NCBI RefSeq assembly: GCF_030129945.1 | Contig: NZ_JARRAF010000014.1 | Location: forward strand, 59,977-123,976 | Length of the DNA: 64,000 nt | Source: Parachitinimonas caeni | GTDB taxonomy: Bacteria > Pseudomonadota > Gammaproteobacteria > Burkholderiales > Chitinimonadaceae | Direction of reading: 5' to 3' | In this document: one piece after another, positions 38,148 to 46,919 of the stretch | Numbering within the stretch: the stretch's first letter is position 1 | Layout of the letters: every line of letters begins with the position of its first letter | Notes under the pieces: model-generated | What the model was told of the DNA's origin: nothing | Databases searched by the model: none | Seen by the model: the letters and a program-made list of their open reading frames with translations, nothing else | Position numbers and translations under genes: made by a program

Positions 38148-41100
38148 TGTCAAAAAGGGAGATCGCCAGAGGTTCAGTCTGGCGCCAGTGGGATCTGCAC
38201 GTGCACACACCGGCGTCCTTCCACTGGACAGGCAAGAAGTTCGACGGAGACATGTCCTCTCCTGAGAACCGCACGCTGATCGACGAAATGATCGAGGCGA
38301 TGAATGCCGCTGAGCCGGCCGTCTTCGCGATCATGGACTACTGGACGTTTGACGGATGGTTCGCGCTCAAGCGCCGACTGGCCGAACCTGGCGCACCCGC
38401 GCTGAAGAAGATCGTATTTCCAGGTATCGAACTGCGACTCTCCGCCCCGACGACCAAGCGTCTCAACGCACACGTCATCTTCGCCGAGACGATCCCAGAC
38501 CACCATCTGCGCGAGTTCTTGTCTGACTTGAAGCTTGAACGCACGGACAGGGCCGTGTCCAAAGAGTCCCTGATCGACTTGGCAAGAGGCACGGCTGAAG
38601 ACATGCTCTTGAAGAAGGGGCACAAGAAGGCGGCTGTAGACGGAGACGACAAAGAAGCCTTGATGGCTGGGTACAAGCTGGCAGAGGTGAAGGCTGACAG
38701 CTACAAAGCCGCCATCAAGAAGGTTCCCGACGGACAAGCCATCGGATTCATGCCATTCGATACGAGTGATGGCCTGACAGAGGTGAAATGGGAGGACCAC
38801 TATGCCTACTTCCTCGGTCTCCTTGAGTCGTCTCCCATCTTCGAGTCACGCAATGCCGAGCTCAGAACTGCATTCCTCTGCGAGGAAACGCCGAAGAACA
38901 AGGCTTGGATCGGCAACTTCAAGCATGGTCTCAAGAGCATCCCGAGGCTCGTTGTCTCCGGCAGCGATGCACACTGTTTCGTCGGCGTCGCGGGCGACAA
39001 CGACCGCCGTGGGTACGGCGACTTCCCTTCAGGCAAAAAGACCTGGATCAAAGCTGACCTGTCTTTCCATGGATTGAAGCAGGCGATCCTGGAACCGGCC
39101 AAGCGGTCGTTCATTGGAGAAAAACCACCCAAGCTCCAGGCCGTGGAGACCAGCAAGACTCACTTCATCGAGTCGATCGAAGTTACCAAGACGGGCAACA
39201 AGACTGGTATCGGCAACTGGTTGCACGGCTGCGATCTGCCTCTCAATCCGGACCTTGTTGCCATCATCGGAAACAAAGGCAGCGGCAAGAGCGCCCTGGC
39301 TGATGTGATTGCGACCCTTGGTCACTCCCGGCAAGCAAAGCACTTCAGTTTTCTCAAGCGCGATCGCTTCCTAGGTAAGAGCGGAGATCCCGCACGTCAT
39401 TTCACAGGCACCTTGACGTGGCAAGACGAGAGCACAGAGGCGCGGACGCTGGAGATTCTTCCCACAGATGACAAGCAGGAGCTGGTCAGATACATCCCTC
39501 AGAACTACTTCGAGGAGCTCTGCAACGATCACGTTTCTGGGAAGTCAGACGCGTTTGAGAAGGAGTTGCGGGCCGTCATCTTCTCGCACACCAGCGAGGC
39601 GATGCGTCTTGGTGCGCTCGATTTCGATCAGCTCACCGAACAGCAAGAACAAGCGCTGAGAAATCGACTGGGGGAGTTCCGCAAGGAGCTGAAGACCCTC
39701 AACGCCAGCATCGCTCGGATTGAAGACCAGCTCCAGCCGATTGAGGAGAAGAAGCTGACGGACCAGTTGCTGGTCAAGACACGCGAGATCGACGAGCACC
39801 AGAAAATCAAGCCAGCGGAAGTTGCCCCGCCGCCTGAAACCCTGGAACCCGAGCAGAAGGAAGCCGCCGAAGCGCTTGCGGCCACGGCTCAGAAAATCGA
39901 AGCATCTACCAAGCGTACTCAGCAGATCCAGTCGGAAATCACCTCAATCGCCAAGAAGCAGAAGGCGATAGCCAATGCAAGGGAGCAGCTGCGACTACTC
40001 CAGCGCGCCTACGAGCAAGCCCAGCAACAGGTTGCTGAAGATCTCCAGCTTGCGGGCTTGAACTGGGCCGACGTGGCTAAGCTGGAGATCAAGACCAGTT
40101 TGCTCGATGAACGGTCTACTGTCCTCACTGCGGAGCAGTCGACTTTGCAGACCGAGGCTGGTACTTTGGCCAGCGCCCTCGGGACTCTCGAAGAAGAGAA
40201 GAAAGTACACGCGACCAAGCTCAACGCCCGTCAACAGCAGTTCGAAACGTACCAACACCAGCTCGCAGAATGGACCAAGAAGCTGGATGCGCTGACTGGC
40301 ACCCCGACTGACCCGGACACCAAGGTAGGCCTGGAAACCAGACTGGCCCAGATCAAAGAGCTGCCTGCCAAGCGTGCGGAACTGCAAGCAGCACGGCTTC
40401 AGCTGACTGCCGAGATCTTCGACTCCTTGGATGCGCAACGTAAGGCGCGAGAAGAGCTCTTCAAGCCGGTGCAAGACTTGATCAAGGCGAATGACTTGAT
40501 CCGCGAGGACTACCGGCTTCAGTTCCAGGCGACGCTGGCCGCTTCGGCCGAGGCCATCGCGGAACGTCTCTTTGCTTTGATCAAACAAACCTCAGGTGTG
40601 CTGCGCGGCCAAGACGAGGCTCTGTTGACGGTCAAGAAGCTGTTTGATGGCCACGACTTGAACGCCAAGCAAGGCGCCCTGGCCTTTGCGACTGCCTTGC
40701 ATGAAACGCTTGAACAGGCGGCCAAGGGGCCTGGCGCTGAGATCGGTATTGCCAGCCTGCTGAAGAAGGACCAATCGGCAGTTTCGGTCTACGACTTGAT
40801 TTTCGGGCTCGATTTTCTTGAGCCACGGTATTCACTGCTCTTCCAGGATACGCAGATTGAGCAGCTGTCTCCCGGACAGCGCGGCGCGCTTTTGTTGATC
40901 TTCTATTTGCTGGTGGACAACGGCAAGACGCCCATCATCCTGGACCAGCCCGAAGAAAACCTGGACAACGAGACTGTTTTCCGTCTCTTGGTTCCGGTGC
41001 TATCTGAGGCCAAAAAGAAGCGCCAGATCATCATGGTCACGCACAACCCGAACCTGGCAGTGGTCTGTGACGCCGAGCAGATTATTCATGCATCGTTTGA

Positions 41101-41230
41101 TCGAGCCTCGAACTGCAGCATCAATTACGTAGCTGGCTCATTGGAAAACCCGACGCTAAACAGCGCCGTTGTGACCGTGCTCGAAGGCACCAAGCCGGCA
41201 TTCAACAATCGCTCTGGGAAGTACCACTGA
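38147..41230 (+). CDS. PHP-phosphoesterase / SMC-like AAA ATPase fusion
   Basis: A 1027-residue protein in two halves. Residues 1 to about 310 form a PHP phosphoesterase: metal ligands H18-V-H20, Glu in FPGIEL, His in NAHVIF, and GSDAHCF. From about residue 360 there is an ABC/SMC-like ATPase: Walker A GNKGSGKSALADV, long coiled coils (about 490-800), signature LSPGQRGALL, Walker B IILDQPEENLDN and switch VTHNPN. I recall this family being labelled TrlF-like. A nuclease gated by an SMC-type ATPase is likely but inferred. The start at 38147 has GGGAG upstream and overlaps the helicase stop. Confidence 0.8.
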   Translation: MSKREIARGSVWRQWDLHVHTPASFHWTGKKFDGDMSSPENRTLIDEMIEAMNAAEPAVFAIMDYWTFDGWFALKRRLAEPGAPALKKIVFPGIELRLSAPTTKRLNAHVIFAETIPDHHLREFLSDLKLERTDRAVSKESLIDLARGTAEDMLLKKGHKKAAVDGDDKEALMAGYKLAEVKADSYKAAIKKVPDGQAIGFMPFDTSDGLTEVKWEDHYAYFLGLLESSPIFESRNAELRTAFLCEETPKNKAWIGNFKHGLKSIPRLVVSGSDAHCFVGVAGDNDRRGYGDFPSGKKTWIKADLSFHGLKQAILEPAKRSFIGEKPPKLQAVETSKTHFIESIEVTKTGNKTGIGNWLHGCDLPLNPDLVAIIGNKGSGKSALADVIATLGHSRQAKHFSFLKRDRFLGKSGDPARHFTGTLTWQDESTEARTLEILPTDDKQELVRYIPQNYFEELCNDHVSGKSDAFEKELRAVIFSHTSEAMRLGALDFDQLTEQQEQALRNRLGEFRKELKTLNASIARIEDQLQPIEEKKLTDQLLVKTREIDEHQKIKPAEVAPPPETLEPEQKEAAEALAATAQKIEASTKRTQQIQSEITSIAKKQKAIANAREQLRLLQRAYEQAQQQVAEDLQLAGLNWADVAKLEIKTSLLDERSTVLTAEQSTLQTEAGTLASALGTLEEEKKVHATKLNARQQQFETYQHQLAEWTKKLDALTGTPTDPDTKVGLETRLAQIKELPAKRAELQAARLQLTAEIFDSLDAQRKAREELFKPVQDLIKANDLIREDYRLQFQATLAASAEAIAERLFALIKQTSGVLRGQDEALLTVKKLFDGHDLNAKQGALAFATALHETLEQAAKGPGAEIGIASLLKKDQSAVSVYDLIFGLDFLEPRYSLLFQDTQIEQLSPGQRGALLLIFYLLVDNGKTPIILDQPEENLDNETVFRLLVPVLSEAKKKRQIIMVTHNPNLAVVCDAEQIIHASFDRASNCSINYVAGSLENPTLNSAVVTVLEGTKPAFNNRSGKYH

Positions 41231-41370
41231 CATGGTGTTCCTGCCGCCCCCCAATACTTCCAAGCCGAGCTCTGGTACCAGAGGAAAAGATTGCCTCTCT
41301 GCCCAGCCGCGCGATGCGAGCGCACGAATTGCAGCAGCGCATTTTTCGTCGCTGATTGAGCGTTGACTTT
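41231..41370. other. Short gap inside the defence operon
   Basis: 140 bases, the only sizeable break in the block. It contains a small palindrome (CTGGTACCAG at 41272-41281) and a stem AGAGG/CCTCT at 41280-41298, but no T-run. It may hold an internal promoter or a processing site. Confidence 0.4.
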
Positions 41371-43137
41371 ATGGCAACAGCACCAATTCGCCCACTTGAA
41401 CTAGACCTGCTGTGCCAAAAGCTGGAAGCCGACTACGCAGCACTCATCACGGGAACGGGCACAAGCCCGGAGTCCCGCCGCAGCAATTTCCTGTCCAAGG
41501 CGATTGCGGCGTTCGTACTGCATGAAGCCGCTGGCGCGACCTTGGAAGAGGCCGTCGCCGCGAGCATCGACGGCGGCCTGGACCACGGCATCGACTCGGT
41601 ATTCGTGGCTAACGATCAAACCATCTGGCTCGTCCAGTCGAAGTACAAAGAGTCCGGCTCCGGTGAGCCCGAGCTTGGTGACGTGGCCAAGTTTCGGGAT
41701 GGCGTCACCGATCTCATCCAGGGCCGCTGGGGCCGCTTCAACAACGCACTTCAGAACCGCAGCGGCGCAATAGCCAATGCATTGAACAGCGGCGTCTGCA
41801 AGGTCAAAGTGGTACTCGCCTACTCCGGTACGGCAGTATCCGATGACCGAAGGGACATCTTTTCCGACCTGGAGCGTGCGTTCAATGGGCCGAATCCCGG
41901 ATTCCTGCGCTGCCACGCTTACGGGCTCACTACCCTTCACGATCTCCACTTGGACGGCATCTCGGCCGAAGCCATAGAAGCCGATGTCGAGCTGAAGGAC
42001 TTCGGGCACACCCAGGCACCTTACAAGGCGTTCTACGGCCGCATGGAGGCCAAGCGCCTTGCAGAACTGTGGGTGGAGTACGAAGACCGCCTGGTTGACC
42101 GCAACATCCGACGCTTCAAGGGAACGACAACCGTCAACGCCGGCCTCACGGAGACGCTGCAACAGGAGCCAGAGCACTTCTTCTACTTCAACAATGGCGT
42201 CACGTTCCTTTGTGAGGCCATCAATGAGCAGCATCCTCGCGACCCCCATCGGGAGTCAGGGAGATTTCATGTGCGAGGGCTTTCCATCATCAACGGCGCC
42301 CAGACCGTGGGGGCCATCGCCAAAGAGCCGATAGCCCACTACGACGCGAATCCCGCCATGGTGATGGCGACGTTTGTGTGCCTGGACAACGCGCCTGACG
42401 GCTTTGGCGATCAGGTAACGCAGTCCCGGAACCGTCAGAACGCGGTTGACTTGGAAGACTTCGCCGCATTGGATGAGCGGCAAGCCATGTGGCAGCAGAC
42501 GCTGCGGATGGCCGGTATCGAGTACATCGTCAAGCATGGTCAAGACGATGCGCCGGCATCCCCAACCAGTTTCAGCGCCCGAGAGCTGGCACCGTTTTTG
42601 GCCTGCACGGTGACGACGAGCGATTGGCAGGACTACCTGGTGGCTGCAAAGTCAGACAAGAAGCGGCTCTTCGGACGAGAGGGTCTCGTCCCTGCGACCG
42701 ATCCGTTACGCCAGTCCTACGAGCGGCTGTTCGCGGATTCTCTGACGGCCAAGCAGATGTGGCGCATTGCCCAGATCGGCCGCACCGTCATCCGCAAGAT
42801 TCGAGATCGAGCAAGTGCTGAGGGCGATCCCCAAGGCTTAGCGCCAGGCACGCTGCCCGCCAGAGAGGTGCTGACCCACGGTGCGTGGATGGTGCTGCAC
42901 GTGATCTTCATCCGGCTGCCACTGCACAACGGTGCCGAATTGAATCTCAGCGCAGACGAACAGACGGCACTCTCTCGCGAGATCGACTCCGTGGCAGATA
43001 GCTTGGTCTCCGTCGTTCAAGCAATCCAATGGAACAAGCAAGCTCGCAGCGTCTTTGAAAACAAAACGGACTGTCGATCCGTGAAAGGCCGTTTGATGGC
43101 GGCCTTGGCGCAGCAGAACCAGGGAGGAAATCAATAG
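41371..43137 (+). CDS. AIPR (abortive infection phage resistance) protein with N-terminal nuclease motif
   Basis: A 588-residue protein. The AIPR core is seen as RNIRRFKGTTTVNAGLTETL followed by FFYFNNGVTFLCEAI, then GLSIINGAQTVGAI and SRNRQNAVD. The N-terminal ~110 residues carry a PD-(D/E)xK-like pattern with D75 and Q89-S-K91 (DSVFVANDQTIWLVQSKYK). AIPR proteins are linked to phage resistance; the mechanism of this branch is not known to me. The start ATG at 41371 lacks a strong Shine-Dalgarno; a TTG at 41356 is an alternative. Its TAG stop overlaps the next GTG start. Confidence 0.85.
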   Translation: MATAPIRPLELDLLCQKLEADYAALITGTGTSPESRRSNFLSKAIAAFVLHEAAGATLEEAVAASIDGGLDHGIDSVFVANDQTIWLVQSKYKESGSGEPELGDVAKFRDGVTDLIQGRWGRFNNALQNRSGAIANALNSGVCKVKVVLAYSGTAVSDDRRDIFSDLERAFNGPNPGFLRCHAYGLTTLHDLHLDGISAEAIEADVELKDFGHTQAPYKAFYGRMEAKRLAELWVEYEDRLVDRNIRRFKGTTTVNAGLTETLQQEPEHFFYFNNGVTFLCEAINEQHPRDPHRESGRFHVRGLSIINGAQTVGAIAKEPIAHYDANPAMVMATFVCLDNAPDGFGDQVTQSRNRQNAVDLEDFAALDERQAMWQQTLRMAGIEYIVKHGQDDAPASPTSFSARELAPFLACTVTTSDWQDYLVAAKSDKKRLFGREGLVPATDPLRQSYERLFADSLTAKQMWRIAQIGRTVIRKIRDRASAEGDPQGLAPGTLPAREVLTHGAWMVLHVIFIRLPLHNGAELNLSADEQTALSREIDSVADSLVSVVQAIQWNKQARSVFENKTDCRSVKGRLMAALAQQNQGGNQ

Positions 43138-45134
43138 TGCAAGCCAACATCAAGGGGCTGGTAGACCGCCTGGAGCTTTCCCAGGCCAAGGCCATGATGC
43201 CTCTGTACGAGGCCATCTCCAACGCTGTTGATGCCATCGAAGAGCATCAAGACGGCTTTATCAACCACTCGATCCGCATCCGGTTGATCGCCTCCAATGA
43301 CCTGGCCCACCAGGGCGGAGACGGAACGCTGGTCGTGGACGGCTTCGATGTCATCGACGATGGCGTGGGCTTCAACGACAAGAACCTGGCCTCCTTCAAG
43401 GAGGCCCACACCCTTTCGAAGGTGAAGCTGGGTGGCCGAGGTGTCGGCCGCTTCACCTTTCTGAAGGTGTTCTCGTCAGTCCGCATTCGCAGCGTCTTCA
43501 AACGCGAGGGCCAGGCCCTGCTGCGCGAGTTCGACTTCAGCATTGAAGATGAGCTGAAGGGCGCGGATGTCACGTCCGAGGTCACTGAGAACTGCGGTAC
43601 GCAGACCTCTTTGCGCGGCATGGACGAGAAGTTCCGCGCCGGGTGGCCCACCCAGCCCGAGACAATTGCCGAGCGCGTGATCGCGCATTTCCTGATTCGG
43701 TTCGCGGCCCGCTCTTGCCCGCCGATGACGCTGGAATCACCTGGTCACGCGCCGATTGACCTGCACGCGCTGTTCCAGTCCACGGTGCTGGCCCACATTG
43801 AGGAGCAATTCTTCGATGTGTCCGGCCATACGTTCGCTTTGCAGGCCTATCGACACCGTGATGGCCGCTCGCGCCACGAGCTGAACCTGTGCGCCAACGG
43901 CCGGGAAGTCACCACCACCAAGCTGCGAGACCTGCTGCCGGAGCTGCCAGAGAAGTTTCTCGATGACGAGCAGTCACCCTACACCCTCATCGTGCTGGTG
44001 ACCGGGGAGTACCTGGACGATCATGCCAACCAAGAGCGCACGCGCATCGCCTTCCAAAGCGACGACGAGCCCGAGCTGGAGCAGACACTGGTTTCTCGCC
44101 GCGCCTTGAACCAAGGCATCACAGGCGCATTGCGCCCTCTGCTCTCGGGCGACCTGAAGTCAACCAACGAGGAGAAGCGCGTCCAGATCGAGAGGTTCGT
44201 CGAGCAAGCGCCGGAATACCGGGCGCTGACGCATCCTCGCTACCGCGAAATCATCGAACAGCGAATTCAACCCGGCCTGTCGGACGAGAAATTGGACGAA
44301 GCACTCTTGCATGTCAAACGGGACGTAGAAGACAGTGTCCGCAAAGACTTGCGCCACGCGGCCACCTACTTTGAGACCGAGTCGTTTGAGCAGTATGCCG
44401 AGCGATTCCAGGCACTTGCCGAACAGGCCAACGAGCTGGGCAAGGCCGAGCTTGCGAAGTACATCACCCATCGTCGGACAATTCTTGACTTGGTGTCGCT
44501 GAGCCTCAAAAAACGACGCTCAGACAACAAATACCCGCTTGAGCGGGTCTTGCACAAGATGCTCTTTCCCATGGGTGCCACATCAAAGGACATCTTCTTT
44601 GAGCAGCAGAATCTGTGGGTGATCGACGAGCGGCTTTGTTATCACACCCTGCTCACCTCGGACAAGAAGCTGAAATCAATTGAGGGGCTTGAAGATACGT
44701 CCGGCAAGGAGCCCGACATCTGCGCTTTTTTCTACGATACCCCCATCGGTGTGCGGGAAGAAGAGGACTCCACAGGCGCGATTGTCGTCATCGAGTTCAA
44801 GCGGCCTGGTCGCGACGACTATCAGGCGGACCCCGCGCAGCAAATCATCAAGCGGTTTGTCGAGATTCAAGAAAGCAAGCTCGATGATGTGGATGGCAGG
44901 CCCATCAACGCACGCGGCATTCGGTTTTTCGGCTATTTGATCGCGGATCTAACACCGTCTCTCAAGCGGGAGATGCGCATGAACTATCACGAGTCGATTG
45001 ACGGCGAAGGCTATTTCAGGACGCTCACGGGCGGCAACGGCTACGTCGAAATCATTTCCTACGACAAGCTTTTGAAGGACGCAGCACGCAGAAATCGCGT
45101 GCTGTTCGAGAAGCTTGGTCTGCACAAGAACTAA
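43137..45134 (+). CDS. GHKL ATPase with C-terminal PD-(D/E)xK-type nuclease domain
   Basis: A 665-residue protein starting at GTG with AGGAGG upstream. The N-terminal Bergerat ATPase fold shows the N box YEAISNAVDAIEE (N29), the G1 box DDGVGF (74-79) and the G2 box GGRGVGRF (99-106). The middle is helical. The C-terminal ~140 residues look like a restriction-type nuclease with D527 and E553-F-K555 (GAIVVIEFKRPG). Such ATPase-nuclease fusions occur in defence loci, where the ATPase clamps and the nuclease cuts. Both domain calls are from motifs only. Confidence 0.75.
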   Translation: MQANIKGLVDRLELSQAKAMMPLYEAISNAVDAIEEHQDGFINHSIRIRLIASNDLAHQGGDGTLVVDGFDVIDDGVGFNDKNLASFKEAHTLSKVKLGGRGVGRFTFLKVFSSVRIRSVFKREGQALLREFDFSIEDELKGADVTSEVTENCGTQTSLRGMDEKFRAGWPTQPETIAERVIAHFLIRFAARSCPPMTLESPGHAPIDLHALFQSTVLAHIEEQFFDVSGHTFALQAYRHRDGRSRHELNLCANGREVTTTKLRDLLPELPEKFLDDEQSPYTLIVLVTGEYLDDHANQERTRIAFQSDDEPELEQTLVSRRALNQGITGALRPLLSGDLKSTNEEKRVQIERFVEQAPEYRALTHPRYREIIEQRIQPGLSDEKLDEALLHVKRDVEDSVRKDLRHAATYFETESFEQYAERFQALAEQANELGKAELAKYITHRRTILDLVSLSLKKRRSDNKYPLERVLHKMLFPMGATSKDIFFEQQNLWVIDERLCYHTLLTSDKKLKSIEGLEDTSGKEPDICAFFYDTPIGVREEEDSTGAIVVIEFKRPGRDDYQADPAQQIIKRFVEIQESKLDDVDGRPINARGIRFFGYLIADLTPSLKREMRMNYHESIDGEGYFRTLTGGNGYVEIISYDKLLKDAARRNRVLFEKLGLHKN

Positions 45135-45146
45135 GGTGACACCACC

Positions 45147-46919
45147 ATGAGCAAACAAAAACTAGAACTCACCTGGATCGGGAAGGAAAAGAGGCCCATG
45201 CTGGAGCCGCGCATCCTGCTCGAAGACCCGGAGAAGTCCTACCACGCCAAGTATCGCGTGACCGATAGCGACATCTTCGACAACCGTTTGATCTTCGGCG
45301 ACAACTTGCTGGCATTGAAAGCGCTGGAACAGGAATTTGCGGGCAAGGTGAAATGCGTCTTCATTGACCCACCGTACAACACTGGCAGCGCCTTTGCACA
45401 GTACGACGATGGTTTGGAGCACTCAATTTGGCTTGGGCTTATGCGCGACCGTCTTGAGATCATCCGCCGATTGATGGCCGAGGATGGATCACTATGGATC
45501 ACGATTGATGACAACGAGTCGCACTACTTGAAAGTGGTTTGTGACGAAGTATTTGGTCGAGTCAACTTCGTCTCAAATGTCGTATGGCAGAAAAAGTCAT
45601 CGCCACAAGCCAATGCAACATGGCTTTCGGATAGCCATGATCACATTCTTGTCTACGCCAAGGACAAGATGCGCTTTCAACCTAGGAAACTGGGTCGAAC
45701 CGAAAAGCAAAACGAAATCTACAAGCATTCCGATGAACACGACGGCATCGGAGAAGACGGGAAGTGGTATGGGCGCGGCCCTTGGTTCCCGGGCGATTTC
45801 ACGCTCAGTCTCGCATCCGGCGCGCGAGGTAAGCAGTACGCGAAGACGGGTGTCAGCGACAACATCTATCCAATCACTACTCCTTCGGGCCGAGAGGTTC
45901 TGCCAGCGAAGGGACGCGCCTGGGCATATGTCCGTTCATCATACGAGCGACTTCTGACAGAGCATCGCGTCCATTTCGGCAAGGATGGAAGCAGTAAACC
46001 AACCATCAAACGTTTCCTGTCCGAAATTGAAGGTGACGGGGTTCCGGCCATGACGACCTGGCACTACTCCGAAGTCGGCGAGAACCGAACTGCCGCACAG
46101 GAGGTTAAGGTTTTTAATCCCGAATCACCATTCGCGACTCCAAAGCCGGAGAAGTTGATTTCCCGGATTCTTGAGATCGCTTCTGTGCCAGGGGATATTG
46201 TTCTCGATTCATTCGCTGGCTCAGGCACGACTGGTGCCGTTGCGCACAAGATGGGGCGCCGCTGGATCATGGTGGAGTTGGGTGATCACATCGACACACA
46301 CATCGCCCCCCGACTGCGGAAGGTGGTTGATGGCGAAGACGGGGGGGGGATTTCGGCGAGCGTTGGCTGGAATGGCGGCGGAGGTTTCCGTTACTACAAG
46401 CTCGCCCCTAGCCTCATCGTCAGCGACCGTTGGGGCAATCCGGTCATCAACCCCGAGTACAACGCTGCGCAGCTGGCTGAGGCCCTCGCCAAACTGGAAG
46501 GCTTCACCTACGCCCCATCGGAGGTGCAGTGGTGGCAGCACGGACATTCCAGCGAACGGGACTTCATCTACGTCACGACCCAGAACCTGTCGGCTGAGCA
46601 GCTCCAAGCGCTGTCTGATGACGTTGGCAGCGATCAGAGCCTGCTGGTCTGCTGCGCAGCATTCCACGGCGTCACTGCTGCCAAGGCATCCGAACGCTGG
46701 CCGAACCTGACGCTGAAAAAGATTCCAAAGATGGTGCTGGCCCGCTGTGAGTGGGGCCACGACGACTACAGCCTGAACGTCGCCAATCTGCCGATTGCGG
46801 AGAAGGCTGAACCGGCCAAAGAGCCCGAGGCTGCAAGCGGCTCTGCTACACGCAAGACCAAGAAATCCGCCGCCACGAATGCGGGGCAAGGCGGTCTGTT
46901 CGGGGAGAACGAAGAATGA
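45147..46919 (+). CDS. mod: Type III restriction-modification DNA adenine methyltransferase (Mod)
   Basis: A 590-residue beta-class N6-adenine methyltransferase. The catalytic motif DPPYN is at residues 74-78, the SAM motif FAGSGTT near residue 355. The target-recognition region lies between them. Bases from about 45480 to 46250 are clearly lower in GC than the rest of the gene (two rows I counted give 42% and 50%, against 63% in the C-terminal part), which points to exchange of the specificity region. Nine Gs at 46341-46349 encode Gly399-401 and could slip. The stop overlaps the res start as ATGA. It defines the modified site for Mod-Res. Confidence 0.92.
   Translation: MSKQKLELTWIGKEKRPMLEPRILLEDPEKSYHAKYRVTDSDIFDNRLIFGDNLLALKALEQEFAGKVKCVFIDPPYNTGSAFAQYDDGLEHSIWLGLMRDRLEIIRRLMAEDGSLWITIDDNESHYLKVVCDEVFGRVNFVSNVVWQKKSSPQANATWLSDSHDHILVYAKDKMRFQPRKLGRTEKQNEIYKHSDEHDGIGEDGKWYGRGPWFPGDFTLSLASGARGKQYAKTGVSDNIYPITTPSGREVLPAKGRAWAYVRSSYERLLTEHRVHFGKDGSSKPTIKRFLSEIEGDGVPAMTTWHYSEVGENRTAAQEVKVFNPESPFATPKPEKLISRILEIASVPGDIVLDSFAGSGTTGAVAHKMGRRWIMVELGDHIDTHIAPRLRKVVDGEDGGGISASVGWNGGGGFRYYKLAPSLIVSDRWGNPVINPEYNAAQLAEALAKLEGFTYAPSEVQWWQHGHSSERDFIYVTTQNLSAEQLQALSDDVGSDQSLLVCCAAFHGVTAAKASERWPNLTLKKIPKMVLARCEWGHDDYSLNVANLPIAEKAEPAKEPEAASGSATRKTKKSAATNAGQGGLFGENEE
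46341..46349 (+). repeat. G9 homopolymer inside mod
   Basis: Nine consecutive Gs read as three GGG glycine codons at residues 399-401 of Mod. A one- or two-base slip would shift the frame and remove the last third of the protein. Confidence 0.97.

Noticed and set aside
41401..42249. Minus-strand frame of 282 residues opposite the AIPR gene
   Set aside because: Antisense shadow; the plus-strand protein has clear AIPR motifs.
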